A stretch of DNA of 64,000 bases from Phragmites australis. Taxonomy: Eukaryota > Streptophyta > Magnoliopsida > Poales > Poaceae. A program made the translations under genes and the position numbers. This document shows, piece by piece, positions 10,900-22,879 of the stretch. The notes beneath the pieces are model-generated. The model had not been told where the DNA came from, did not search any database, and saw nothing but the letters and a program-made list of their open reading frames with translations. Numbering within the stretch: the first letter of the stretch is position 1; the number at the start of each line of letters is the position of its first letter. The stretch lies in NCBI RefSeq assembly GCF_958298935.1, contig NC_084927.1, forward strand, positions 23,138,001 through 23,202,000. Direction: 5' to 3'.

Positions 10900-11010
10900 C
10901 GGTGTGCACAAGCTCCAAACACCGGGTCATCCGGCGTGCACAAGCTCCAATCATCCACCCAAACACCGGACCATCCGATGTGAAACATCCACCAAACACC
11001 GGACCATCCC
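10900..11010. repeat. Short tandem repeat with ACACCGG...CATCCG
   Basis: The pieces CACAAGCTCCAA, ACACCGG and CATCCG recur several times with drift over about 110 bp, and AAACACCGGACCATCC occurs twice. It directly precedes the internal subterminal repeats of CACTA-1. No other feature is seen in it. Confidence 0.6.
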
Positions 11011-11029
11011 CAAAAAAAATTATCAGTAT

Positions 11030-11108
11030 CAGTTCTTAGTAATAACCGGCACTGATACATGTATCAGTGTCGGTTAGTACTTAGAACTGGCACTGATGCC
11101 TTGTCTAT
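11030..11108 (+). repeat. Internal subterminal-like repeats of CACTA-1, upstream of the TNPA leader exon
   Basis: ACCGGCACTGATA, its inverse TATCAGTGTCGGTT and GAACTGGCACTGATG lie within about 70 bp, in the style of the element's 5' end. They are followed by TATATATC (about 11105) and then a GC-rich leader exon. The position between TNP2 and TNPA matches blocks in the other three CACTA elements, so this looks like the TNPA promoter region. Confidence 0.65.
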
Positions 11109-11124
11109 ATATCTAGCACTTAGC

Positions 11125-11414
11125 CACTGCCCTCGCTCGCTCCATTGAGCCCGACGCAGCCGCCACCTCTGCGCTCTTCTCCTGACGCACCGCCGCCTCC
11201 TCCTGACACACCACCCTGTGGCCTCCTCCCCGATGAGCTGCCCCGCAGCCGGCCGCCGCCTCCTCCCAACGCGCCGTCCTGCCGCCTCCTCCCCGACACG
11301 CCACCCAGTAGCCTCCTCCCCAACGCGCCGCCCCGCAGCCAGCCGCTGCCTCCTCCCGACGCGCCACCCTGCCGCCTCCTCCCCGACCCAGTTGACACAA
11401 CCAACAACCACACA
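11125..11414 (+). other. GC-rich, proline-coding leader exon of CACTA-1 TNPA (putative)
   Basis: A CCGCC-rich stretch reads as a repetitive PPP/SSP/LLPD polypeptide and ends in CACAG followed by GTTAATG, a plausible splice donor. A similar GC-rich block lies in the same place in CACTA-2 (18124-18577), CACTA-3 (37456-37940) and CACTA-4 (49430-49642). Whether it is translated or an untranslated first exon cannot be told. I do not call it a separate gene. Confidence 0.45.
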
Positions 11415-12726
11415 GGTTAATGTCTGAATTAGGCTAGTAGTTGTAAACACTAGATTGGTGCATGTACTCTTTGCCTGCGGTTGGTTAGGAGACAAGTGTT
11501 CATCATTCGTGAGTAGAAAGATCTCGTACCTTGATTGGTTCGTTTGCTTACCTGCTGTTTAGTACTTTATTATTATGTGTTTCCAGCATTTTGCATTTCT
11601 TGGAGATCAATTTCTGGAATACTGTTGCTTTTTGGTCCAAAATATGCTTGTTAGGCATTCGTTAGGATTGCTCTTCATTTTTTCGGTTTTGAGAAGCATG
11701 CGCTTGCTTTATAGCTCTGTAAGCTGAGAGTTACATGCACTTCAAATTTCACTCCTGTTTATAAGGTTGCCTGTTTGTCCAGACTCATAGATGAATGGCA
11801 CACTGATTTGATTGACAATAACATTTATATGTGCTACTGTGCTATGTCTGCCAAAATATGTAATGCATTGCGACTTTTTGGATGTTGATGTCTATGTTTA
11901 GCATTTGATCCCTCTAGATGAATGGCAGCGATTTCCAACTGACACTTGAAGTCCTATTTCTGCCTGCCATGTTGACCTTGAAACATGTACTGCAGATGCT
12001 GCTAGGTTTCCAGACTTTATATTAATATTGAGTTGTTATACACCGTTTGGTGAATTGGCTTGCAGTCTTTTACTTGACACCACAGTATAGTTTTAGCCTC
12101 ATACCACTTGATCTTCTTTGCCTTATTTGCTAGTGGCAACACTACCCAAGGGTTGAAAAGGTTGTCAGATGCAATGTGCATTTTAAATCCTGTAAATATG
12201 CACACATGACTTCATGTATTAGCATAGGTCTGGCCCCAAGTAAACAGATGTTTGGTATTGCGGGAATGATTTAAGTCAAATGGGCAAGAGCACTTAAATT
12301 TGTTCACAAAGTAGAAAAAATTATACTCATTTTTGTCAGAAATCTCAAGAAATCAAACCACATTCTTGCATGCATTACCTTGTTTACTGGGCATATACAG
12401 ATGTTCTTAGTACTTTCATCTTCGTAATGGATATGTTTCATGATGTTTCTCAATGCCGTGTCTCTTAATTTGTTAGCTGGCCAACAATTAATTCAGCACT
12501 GGTTCCACAATTTTATTCATGCAAGTCCCTACAGCATTTTGCACCAATGACCGTGGAGAGCGAATGTCTTCCTGCATGCAACCACAGAAATAAACATAGA
12601 ATCACAGGCGTCTGATAAATAAACTATTGAGTTTTAATAAGATCTAGAGTTCCAAAGCAGCCATCCAATGATACAATGGCAATAGCTTAGGCAATTACCT
12701 AACCAGTGTTGCACCAACTAACTTGA
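11415..12726 (+). other. AT-rich intron of CACTA-1 TNPA, 5' part; continues at 23846-24108
   Basis: No gene is seen. The sequence is AT-rich with long T-runs. CACTA-2 is inserted at 12727-12729 (GTC), and the sequence resumes after 23845 and runs to the exon starting at 24109. The equivalent intron of CACTA-2 is also about 2 kb and AT-rich. Confidence 0.5.
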
Positions 12727-12759
12727 GTCCACTACTGCAGAAACCCCCTTCACTGTCGG

Positions 12760-13030
12760 CTCCAAAACCGGCAATGTGGTTTTAGAGCCAGCAGTGGGCA
12801 ACGGGTAGTGATAGTCGTGGACTATCACTGCCGGCTCGGTGGACTGGCAGTGAAAGGCCTTATCACTACCGGCTCAAGGATTCAGCCGGCAGTGATACCC
12901 AAGGCATCATTGCCGACTCAAGAATTCAGCCAGCAGTGATACCCAAGGCATCACTGCCGGCTAAATCCTTTAGCCGGCAGTGATAAACCTGATATCACTG
13001 CCGGCTGAAGGATTTAGCCAGCAGTGTTTT
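12760..13030 (-). repeat. 3' subterminal repeats of CACTA-2
   Basis: ATCACTGCCGGCT and its inverse AGCCGGCAGTGAT occur about ten times, some degraded, in both orientations between 12760 and 13030. They are the same core as at the other end (23600-23830) and inside the element (18590-18839). These are the likely binding sites for the element's own DNA-binding protein. Confidence 0.85.
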
Positions 13031-13446
13031 GCTTCTCCTCCCTCCCCTCCTCCCTCTCTTTGTCCTCTCTGTACTCCCTCTCACTCCTCGATCTCTCCGT
13101 CTCTCTCTCAATACATGCATACAATGATACATATATTTAATGTAAAATCAATAATAAATGCACCTCATTAATACATAGTAATGAACACATATTTCAAGTC
13201 ATAGGTATCGACAAACACACATATGTACATAATAGTTCTCACAGGTCACCCCCTGAAAAGTCGGTCGAGTTCAGCCAGTCTAGTATCCCTCTACCTGTAC
13301 CTCTACTTCCTCTCCCACGATGAGGACCGCGTCTCTGCACTGTCAACTATTGGCGTGTGTACATCCGGGGACACGAGGGGCCGATGGTGGTGGAGCGTTG
13401 GACCCGGCCATGCTTGACCGACCGCAGCGTTGCCTAAGCTCCAGGC

Positions 13447-15897
13447 TCATCGGTGTTTCAAAGATATCGAAGTCTGACGCCTGAACGCCTCTACGGTTTG
13501 AGCCTTCGGCCTCCTCCACAGCACACTGATGGGACACCCTCTTGTCCTCCTCCTCCTGGACACGCTTATGGGATGCAGCTTCTTACTCCTCCATAGCGCA
13601 CAGCTGACAGGCCAGCCTCTCATCCACGTAACATCCATCTTTTGGATATCCACTCCCACAGTAAGCCGTGCTAGTTCCTCTGCTATTATTCTTGATTCAG
13701 CTAGGAAGTTCACAATGCTTGGAGCATCCTTAATGATTGGGCCTAACTTGCTCTTGGACTGCTTCTTACTGATGCATTCATAGTCAGTCGGCGGGTGTCT
13801 TGAAGCCGTCCCCGTCTGTTTAACTTTGGCCATTTTTGTGAGAAATTTCACGGCATCTTCAGGCACAACAGGCTTCGGTGGAGGTGGTGGAGGATGGAAA
13901 TGAGACGTGACACTGGCATCCACAATATTTTTGGTTTCCTCAGTAGTGAGTGAATAGACATCCTTGGGTTCCACCAACTTCTTAGATGCCACCGACTTTT
14001 TAGATGATGTCATCTACTTGGATGCTGCGGGACCTGATCGTGTTTTCCGAGCTGATGGCTGGGTTCTTGATGGTGCTGGCTTCTTGAGCGGTGGACTTCT
14101 TTGAGGCGATGGCTGAGAAGGTGGACTTCTTCTAGGAAATGGGTGAGGAGAGGGAGATCTAAGAGGCGACGATGGCCTGAGGTGTACTGGAGAGTAGAGG
14201 TTCTCGGAGTTGTCCCTGGTGGAAACACTATGTAGGCCTTCTCCCACGCGATGCATGTGTGCTCATTCTCTCCTATAGTGTTCGCCCCCTCCTCTGCGGG
14301 GTAGTGCACCTCAACATGGTGGTACTGGTCAACTACCTTGTCTACTTCGATGACAGCGTAGCCCTCTGGTATGGGACGTCCGTGCAATTGTTCATGGGAG
14401 CCACGGGGATAAGCCACGCCGGAAGCCACCTTGATGGTAATGCTCCTAGCACCAATGTGTAGTTCACACGGTGTCCGTGTTGTGATGAGGTCCACAGGAT
14501 AAGTGATGGATTCAGCTCCTAGAACTCCTGTAGACGCACAGCTACTCCGACGACCACCGTGGTTAGAGCGCGCACCATCAGGAGACGCTTTCGGCCGTTC
14601 CTGTTCGCTCACAATGGCACCCCATTGACACATGAGGGCTTGTGACACTGCTTGTGCTATTTTTTCTTCTATATGTTCCCTCTCCTTTTTTAGCGCTTGT
14701 TCAAGCTTTTCCATCATCCTAGTTTGTTATGCTGCTCATTCTACATCTCACGCTGCTTGGGATCTCTTTCGACTCTTGTAACTGTTGACGTCGCCTGGAA
14801 ATCCAAATTTCCAACCCATCACCCCAACGCCTCGTGTGTGACCACCGTGCTCCTTGTTTCCCAGGGCCATGGTGAGCTCATCCCTATCCCTATCTGGCTT
14901 GAAAGAGCCTTGTGAAGACTGCTTGTGGGCTTCCGCAAGCTTTTTTGTAAGATCTTGCGTCGCTTCCAGGTCTTTGGAGGTCGTAATGGATAAGCTTCCA
15001 TCAGACGAGTAAGAAGCACCTCTCCCAAGAAGGAAGTGTGTCGATCATTAGCTCCAGCCCTCTGTCTCAAGCGTCACACCTCTCTTGCAGTTCATCTAGC
15101 TATTGTTGCCACTGCCTTTCTTTCCTTATGTACCCACGACTGCCGACTCTCTGGGGGTACAGGTTCTTCTTCGAGTTTGCTTTGTGCACCTCACTCAACC
15201 TCTGTGCTTCTTCTGACAACTTGTACTCCGCAAAGGCTTGCCAATGATCTTCCAGTTGCGGCCATTTGTGGAAATCTGGCATTATACCTTTCTGCATATA
15301 CGTTCTATTCAGTGTCCCCTTCCAGTTCTTAAATAAAAGGCCCATGATCATTAGCGTCTTACGCTTAACTACTTCCATATCTGTCTCTTCAGGGAAGTCG
15401 AACTTCTCTAATATCTTGAGCCACAAGATGTCATTCTTGATCGAATCAGGAACCACGTGCGGATCACCTCGTTCACCAGTCCACAATCTGTAGCTGATGG
15501 GCATGTGATCCTTAACAGCAATCCCACAGACTGACTTGTATGGCCCCAGAACTCTCTCTGGTGCAGTTGGCTCCCCTGCTGGTGAGACCTCCATGATCAC
15601 AAATCGTCCTATAGGCATCTTCGAGGGACCTCGGACATGATGTCGCTTCTGGGATTGCTCATTGTCGTGACCCTCCGGAGCGTCAAGCATTTGTGCATAA
15701 GCGAGAAAATTATTGGGAACCTATACGATAATATGTACAACAGATGCATTCATCTACTTATAAATTACCTCATCACCTCCACATGCGTCTGTTTGGTCCA
15801 AGTTGAAGTAGTGGCTCAGGCTATCTTTTTCAATGTTTGACGGTGGCACTACATCTCCTTCTAACACCTGGCTTGGATTGGCGGTTGGTGATGCCAT
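13447..15897 (-). pseudogene. TNPA-type gene of CACTA-2 (broken)
   Basis: Likely first coding exon: ATG at 15897 (MASPTANPSQVL...), ending GGDE before a GT donor near 15766. The next exon (about 15690-15100) has the conserved Transposase_24-type segment: GRFVIMEVSPAGEPTAPERV, GIAVKDHMPISYRLWTGE, the WPQLEDHWQAFAEYKLSEE helix and NLYPQRVGSRGYIRKE. Then a proline/serine-rich region (14717-14010) and a tail (14013-13447) starting MTSSKKSV with TTEETKNIVDASV. The order matches TNPA of CACTA-1 and CACTA-3. Stops and frameshifts separate the pieces. In En/Spm, TNPA binds subterminal repeats and brings the ends together. No Ulp1-like tail is present. Confidence 0.75.
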
Positions 15898-18123
15898 CAC
15901 TTCCTAGGAATTCTGCATACGATGACGACGAGCGGTTGAGTATTCTACATATAAAGAGTAGAGGAAGGAGGAAGATAGAGATAAAGCCGATGAGGGAGGG
16001 AGGGAGGTTGTCGAAAGAGTGATATAACCATGAAGGAATCGATAGGTTATGACCACATTTAACAAAAAAAAAGTTGCATCTTACAAAGAAAAATAGGCAT
16101 AAAGGTATTGACAGTTGACACATTGATCTTATAAGTCACATCATCTTACATAGCAAAATAATGATGATTACAACCAGAACTAGGATTATGATATCTTTAC
16201 ATGTGAAATCAAATTTCTTATTTTCAAAGTTAGCCAATTTTAGCTCGGCTTGGATGACTTGACTGTTGTATGCTGCAACAACTTCATGTTTGGACTTGTA
16301 TCTTTTGTAACATGCTCCTTTGAATCCATTAACTTGTCCGTGGCATTCCTCCCAACTAGAGGACACTCCACTTTGCCGACCACGATGAACAACATACCAT
16401 GTCATAGCAGTCCTAAATTTAAGATAATATGCAAAAATGATATACTACAAACCACACTAACACCAAAAAATTTTACTGCGAAGAAAATATAGTGTTCATG
16501 TTACATTACAGCACAGTGGCTCTAGCAAATGGCCTTATTAGGACTTCAGTACTGATTACCTATTCGGAGAGAAAGCATTCTTCTCAAGTCAGTATTTATG
16601 TGCCAGTCCTTCTAGTTCAGAGAGCAGCTTATCTCAAGACGAGCTGGACGACCTATCTGAAATTGACCTCAAGAGTTTTCTTTTAGGTTGGGCGGAAAGA
16701 AAACTCTAGAGGTCAACCTCAGATAGGGCATCCAGCTTGTCTTCAGAGAAGCTGCTCTCTGAACTAGTAGGACTGGCACATAAATGCTGATTTGAGAAGA
16801 ATGCTTCCTCTCTAAACAGGCCATGTTGAAGCATCCTCGAGACATATCATCATCGCCACTATATATATTTTCCTATCACCATGCCACCCTTTGTAGTTCT
16901 TCTATTTTTTCTACATGCATGACTCCAACCTTGTGCAATGCGTACATGAGTAGTATGCAATGCTTGGTAATGTGATAATAGCATGCATCAATCAAACATC
17001 AGTCGCAATTAAATACATGTGCTATGAAAATAATCAGAATGGATGAAAATAAACTGCATCAGTGAAGAACAAACTGCATCAAGCAAACTGCCTGCTGGTT
17101 TTTGAAATGTGAGCGCAACATACATGCTCAAATGACCTATCACAGCCAAGGTTAGAGTGCTATGAATTATGATTACTCATATGCCACAAGATATTACGAT
17201 AATACAACATTATTTTCAGTTATGAAGAGATTTGTATCTGAGACAAAATGATTCTTCTTTAAGACTAAAATTATAATATGCTGCAGCACAATTTTACAAT
17301 CACAATAGGTTTGAGTATCCTTTTATTTTACTGAATGTCTCATAAAGGAGATTACCTGTGCTTCTCGTGACTTTGTAATTCAACTGGTGTTATTTATTAA
17401 TACAAAAAATGTTATCTCTTCTCTCTTAAGAACATTTCAATGAAATAACTAGAATTTCTATTATCATGGTTGCCCAATTATCATCGTTGATACATTGCTG
17501 TTTACTTGGCATGAAGTTATAATTGGTAAGCATGCATCTCAGGTCTTTGTTTTCTTTTCTTTGTTAGGTCGATAGTAGCAAATATAAATCAAGTCCAAAA
17601 GGCTCTATTCATTATTGGATTACAAAACCCTCATGTAGCTTCAATAGAATCAATTGAACAATAATGTAGGCATTAGAAGTATGTCTATGCTTTATAAATG
17701 CAAATATAAGCGCAACATTTCTTTAAACATGTTGGGTTTGTTTTAGTACTAAAAGCATGCAATTGCAGTAATTCCTTTTTCTCGCAAAAAGTAAAGGAAA
17801 TAAACAATCAAATGAGCTATATGGAATTCAGACAGCGTGTTGTAGGACATTTTAATGCAGCATGGGTGGTTCGTCTGATATCCTATGTTCTTGACAAATG
17901 TACCATCCCTTTCTAGATGGTTTCCTTCTACTGATTAATAGCCAAGCACAAGTATCACCACCTCCTACAACCAAAAAGGCATATCTTAAATTCTTTCTTC
18001 CAAAATTTGGAAAGCCAAATATCTGCACCCTTGCTCCACCCAGAACTACCTAACTGAAGAATCTATGAGTTCGATATGCTCTAGAAAGTATGCACTGTCC
18101 AAAGTCAGATGCACATGAGTAGT
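15898..18123 (-). other. AT-rich intron region of CACTA-2 TNPA
   Basis: No gene is seen apart from a long foldback (16563-16817). The stretch lies between the GC-rich leader exon and the first TNPA coding exon. Parts reappear in CACTA-4 (about 48500-49430), which supports a common element origin rather than captured host DNA. Confidence 0.5.
16563..16817. repeat. Long inverted repeat (foldback), arms about 120 bp
   Basis: The left arm (16563-16684) and right arm (about 16696-16817) are inverted copies matching at roughly 85-90% by eye, around a loop AGGTTGGGCGG. The RNA could form a near-continuous stem of about 120 bp. The right half and loop recur in CACTA-4 (48496-48600). Confidence 0.85.
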
Positions 18124-18577
18124 TCACCCAATACCAAGTTCCATACTGACAGCGGTCGGCGAGGCACCCAATACCAAGGAGGGCGGAGGATTTACCTTTG
18201 CTCTATCAGTCGGCGAGGCGGGCAGCTGCGGACGATGGCGGCACAAGCGGCATAGCGGTGTAGGGGACAGAGACGGTGGTGTAGGGGACGGGGGCACGGG
18301 GGAAGGTGATGTAGGGGATGGAGACGGCAGCCTCAGCTCCGGGGCAGGGACAGCAGGGCTCCGGGGATGGGGACGGCGGGGCTCTGGGGATGGCGAAGTA
18401 GGGGAGGATGCGGCGGGGACGGTGGCGTCGGGGAGGATGCGGCGGGGATGGCGGTGTCGGGGAGGAGTCGGCGGTGTCGAGGAGGTGGCGGTGTCGCAGA
18501 GGGCATAGGCAGGGGTCAATTTTTCTAAGTGTTAGAGGGCGGGCGTCGAGCAATATTATATAGGGGAGGGCTTTCAC
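18124..18577 (-). other. GC-rich, proline/serine-coding leader exon of CACTA-2 TNPA (putative)
   Basis: On the minus strand this GC-rich block is open in two overlapping frames and encodes PSPSP/RRP repeats. It starts right after the internal subterminal repeats and a TATATAA (about 18555-18561) and is followed by AT-rich sequence. Similar blocks are in the other three elements. The low-complexity peptide is not a known domain; it may be untranslated. Confidence 0.4.
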
Positions 18578-18839
18578 TATCGGCTCAATTCGAGCACCGG
18601 CAGTGAAAGGGTACCTTCACTGCCGGCTCAATATAACGACCGACACTAAAAGGGTACTTTCACTGCCAGCTCAATTTGAGCGCCAGCAGTGAAAGGGTAC
18701 CTTCACTGTCGGCTCAATATGACGACCGGCAGTGAAAGGGTACTTTCACTTCTGGCCCAATAACTTCACCGGCAGTGAAAGTTGTTTCACTGCCAGCCTA
18801 ATATGTCCACCGGCAGTGAAACCCCTTTCCCTGCTAGTG
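18578..18839 (-). repeat. Internal subterminal repeat block of CACTA-2, with a CACTAG-like inner end
   Basis: CACTGCCGGCTCAATA and inverse copies repeat at a period near 60 bp from about 18570. On the minus strand the block begins CACTAGCAGGGAAAGGGG at 18839, a pattern very like the element's own terminus (CACTACTACATAAACCCC). It lies between TNP2 and the TNPA leader exon. It therefore looks like a copied element end used as a second promoter; that role is inference. Confidence 0.78.
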
Positions 18840-18883
18840 GCTTGGGGAGCAAATTTTTTTTAAAAGTTTCACGTGCGCGCGAA

Positions 18884-18938
18884 GAGACTCGAACCCACAA
18901 CTTGCATAAGTAAGACCGAACAAACCGCTGCGCTACTC
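18884..18938 (-). other. tRNA-like module with A-box and B-box in CACTA-2
   Basis: The minus strand reads TAGCGCAGCGG (18935 downward; fits the A-box TRGCNNARYGG) and, 40 bases on, GGTTCGAGTCT (18895 downward; B-box GGTTCGANTCC with one mismatch). Order and spacing are those of a tRNA gene or tRNA-derived SINE head. No full cloverleaf could be drawn, so it is not called a tRNA gene. Two more copies lie in the same position in CACTA-4. Confidence 0.55.
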
Positions 18939-18944
18939 TAGTGA

Positions 18945-19433
18945 TTTCGATGTAATTTGTACTATCTATATTTATTAACATTCTGTTGACCTAAATCCTA
19001 ATACATATTTATTTAAATTTGAACTTGCTATATACCAAAATTATGTTTTGTATATACCTAAATTTTCTAGTTCAATTTTTGAATACAATAAATAAATAAA
19101 ATAAATATGTTCATAACTATAGGTAATTCAATATAAATTGAAAATAAATATGCTCATAACTATAGGTAATTCATTAAAAATTGAAAATAAATATGCTCAT
19201 AACTATAGGTAATTCATTAAAAATAAAAAATAGTAATACATAGCAATAGTGCTAGCTTGTGCTATTGCTAATTCATTATTAAAAATAAAAAATCAATATG
19301 CTCAATAATAAAGACATCTTCCACCATAAACTAGAAACTGAAGGTTCCATAACAAAAGTGAGGTATATTAATTGCATCTAAAACAAATTCATACATAGTA
19401 ATTAATACAATTTAGCTACTTTATCTTAACGAT
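18945..19433. other. AT-rich spacer between TNP2 and the internal repeat block of CACTA-2
   Basis: No gene is seen. A 45-50 bp unit containing GAAAATAAATATGCTCATAACTATAGG-like sequence (the part ATAGGTAATTCA) is repeated about three times at 19120-19220. It probably holds the TNP2 3' untranslated region. Confidence 0.4.
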
Positions 19434-22400
19434 TCACCCTTCATTATGATCACGGCGTACATAGGAAGGTTCGTCAGTGTCTTCCATGGGACCTAGGTCG
19501 ATGTCCTCTCTGAAAGGAGGTAGTGCGTTGAATTGATTGTAGTTTTCCTCGTCAACAACATTCTCCACTCCGACAATCCTTTTTTTTTCCTTGAAGCACC
19601 ACGTGGCGCCCCTCCTTGTTAGCCGGGTCTGAGTCCTTTACATAGAAGACTTGCATAACATCGTTCGCAAGTACAAATGGTTCTTCTCTGTATCCAATGA
19701 GTTTTTGGTCCATTGTAGTCATACCGTACTTGTCAATCTTCACACCCCCAAGAGTCTGAACCATTGGCCGGAAAAAGAGAAACTTTAACACTCCATAGTC
19801 TAGCTCCCAGATCTCCTCTACGAATCCATAGTAGGTCTCCCTATTTCCATTGCAGTCATAGGCATCTATACGGACACCGCTATTTTACTTGACGCTCTTA
19901 TTATCCTGAGCTCTTGTATAAAATGTATAGCTATTTATGTCATATCCTTGGAATGTAAGGATTGTAGTTGACGGTCTGTGAGCCAACACAGTCAACTGAG
20001 CACACTATCTGTTTATACATCACCTGTCTATGTAACCAGGTGCCAAAATGATCTTGGTGCTCTCATGCGATCCAAACATCGAACTTCCCTGGGTTTATGG
20101 TGCGTAGCATCTTCTGGTGTTCTTCGACATATGGGTCCACTACAACTGATTGTTGCAGAACTGCAAAATGTGCTTGCGTGAATGAAACGGGGTCGTTAGT
20201 GCGGAATGAGTTTGCACCTATCGTCCCTTTCCCCCTGTAGCCTCCCTTCATGGTGAGATACAGGCACACCAATCGATTTGGTATTCATGTAGTTGACGCA
20301 GAAATCAATGACCTCATCAGCTCTCCAGCCCTCAGCCATGCAGCCTTCCGGCCGATTTCGCTTACAAACATATTTCTTCAGAACTCCCATGAACCTCTCA
20401 AAAGGGTACATCTGATGCAGAAACATGGGGCCAAGAATTCGTATCTCTTTCACAATGTGGACAATGAGATGCACCATGATATCAAAAAACGATGGAGGGA
20501 ACAACGCCTCAAGCTGGGATAGAGTCTCGACCACGTCTTCCTGTAGCTTATCTAACTTGGTCGGATCGATGACCTTCTGTGATATCGCATTGAAGAAGAA
20601 CACTGCTTTATGATTGGGTTTCGGACCTTCGACAGTAGAATAACTCTAATTGCAATTGGAAGCATCTGTGTCATCATCACATGACAATCATGAGACTTCA
20701 TGCCAGTTAATTTCAAATCTTTCATGTTTACTAGTCTCTTTATGTTGGCGGAGTAACCCGATGGAACTTTGATTCCATGCAAGCACTTGCACATTGCAAT
20801 TTTCTCCACCTTGCTCATACTGTAGCTAGCGGGACCAACATATTTGTCACCTTCTTCCATATCTTCAGGATGTAGATCCTGTCTGAGTTTCAAACATTTT
20901 AGGTCCTTCCGTGCTTGGAGTGCATCCTTTGTTTTGCCAGGTATGTCTATTAACGTACTGATCAAGCTATCACACACATTCTTCTCAATATGCATGACAT
21001 CGATTGCGTGTCAAACCACCAAATCCAACCAATAAGCTAAGTCATAAAAAATAGATTTCTTTTTGAACATAGGAGCTCTAAGATTAGATTTCGGAACCGG
21101 TGTACTCCCGCGTCCCTTTCCATGGATAACCCTAAGTCCCTTTACCATGCCATATACCTGTCTCCTAGTGCGATGCTTAGGAGGTGATCGAGTCTCAACT
21201 TTCCCATCAAAAGCTCTCTTGTTGCTGCAGTATGGGTGATTCTTGCGAAGAAATTTACGATGACCTAGGTACACCATTTTTCGGCTATTCTTCAGCCACA
21301 AGCTCTCTGTTTCATCCAAACAATACACGCATGCACAGTAGCCTTTGATAGTCTGGCCCGATAGGTTGCCAAGGGCAGGCCAATCCTGGATTGTTACGAA
21401 CAGCATTGTGCGTAGGGTGAAGTTCTCTCATTTGTATGCATCCCATACCTGCACACCATCGTTCCACAGTATTACAAGATCTTCCGTTAATGGTTTCAGG
21501 TATACATCGATATCGTTGCCAGGTTGCCTCGACCCTAGTATCATCACCGGCATCATAATGTACTTCCGCTTCATGCACAACCAAGGAGGAAGGTTGTAGA
21601 TACATAGAGTCACAGGCCAAGTGCTATGACTACTGCTCAAGTTGCCGAATGGATTCATCCCATCTGTACTCAACCCAAATCTTATATTCCTCACATCTTG
21701 TGCAAAAGGCTCCTTGAATTTCCTATCGATGTTTCTCCACTGCGTAGAATCAACGTGGTGTCTTAGCATTCCATCATCCTTGTGCTCCTCGGCGTGCCAC
21801 CGCAACAGTTCGGCATGCCTTTTGTTCGCGAATAAAAACTCCAACCGGGGGACTATAGGAAAAATACCACATCACCTTGATGTGAGGCCTTTTATTCTTT
21901 CCTTCACCATCGATATCATCATGGTCACGCTTGTACCGTGATGCACCATAGATGAGACACGCTTCCAAGTCTGCATGCTCTCTGCAATACAACATGCAAT
22001 TGTTTGGACATGCATGTATTTTCTGCACTTCCAACCCCAATGGCACACAACCTGCTTGGCCTAGAATGTGTTTTCTGGCAGCACATTTCCCTTTGGAAGC
22101 AATTTCTGCAAGAACAGTAACAACTCTGTGAAGATTGTATCAGACCACCCGTTGCTTGCCTTCAATTGTAGCAGTGAAAGCACAGTACGGATCTTTGTGT
22201 GCTCTCTCTCGCAGCCCGAGAACAACGGTGTTTTAGAGTTCTCTACCATACGCTGGAACTTTTGAAACTCTCTTTCATTGGTGAAGTTCCCCTCCCCATC
22301 GCGCAACATCTTCTCCAGATCATCGGCGTCGGCGTCGGCCAACATCTCCTCTAGATCATCATCGACCAACGTATCTCCGGCAGGGGGCATATCGGTGTAT

Positions 22401-22879
22401 TCATCAGCCGATATATCAGTGCACAAGTCTTCGTCTTCTCTGCCAATGTATTGCCCTTCATGTACGATCTCAGCTTCACCGTGCACGGTCCAACGAGTAT
22501 AGCCAGGCATAAAGCCCCTTGGCATCAAGTGAGAATGTATCTACTGGGTGGTGGAAAACTGCTTCTTGTTCTCGCAATCGACGCAAGGACAACACATGTA
22601 TTGAGACTGTGTATTTGACTTGTGCGCTACGGCTTGTACCAGGAAACAATCCACGCCGTTCTTGTACTCTGCGCTAACACGGCTCGCATCGTACATCCAT
22701 CTTCTGTCCATCTACAATTATATCATTACTGTAAATCCAAATTCATAACATCTAGAAAATTTTGCGATCACCAACAAATAAATTACCTCATCATCTCCTA
22801 GCGGCAATTGGCCCGGGTTGGAGGAGCCGCCATTTGTATGCTTTCGCGTATGCTTCCGATGAGTATTTGTTGGTGCCAT
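19434..22879 (-). pseudogene. TNP2-type transposase of CACTA-2 (broken)
   Basis: Exon 1 (22879-22787) reads MAPTNTHRKHTRKHTNGG... and ends at a GT donor. Exon 2 starts MDRRWMYDASR at 22711 after a TGTAG acceptor. Domains in order: transposase-associated (to about 22450), Transposase_21 (about 22050-20990; motifs FGLSTDGMNPFG, CIYNLPPWLCMKRKY, DVMHIEKNV), DUF4218-like (about 20995-20200; SHDCHVMMTQMLP, FFDIMVHL) and DUF4216-like (about 20270-19440; GVKIDKYGMTTMD, RRDHNEG). An in-frame TAG (22541-22543) is shared with CACTA-4. Further stops occur near 22061 and 21430, with frameshifts near 22000, 20600 and 20200. The gene is a pseudogene as it stands. Confidence 0.85.

Noticed and set aside
11113..11495. 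Glycine/arginine-rich open frames on the minus strand
   Set aside because: They are the reverse of a CCGCC-rich leader exon. High GC removes stops in all frames; no domain is visible.
18884..18938. A functional tRNA gene
   Set aside because: Boxes A and B fit, but the acceptor stem and D-arm do not pair and the copies vary at B-box and anticodon positions. It is reported only as a tRNA-like module.
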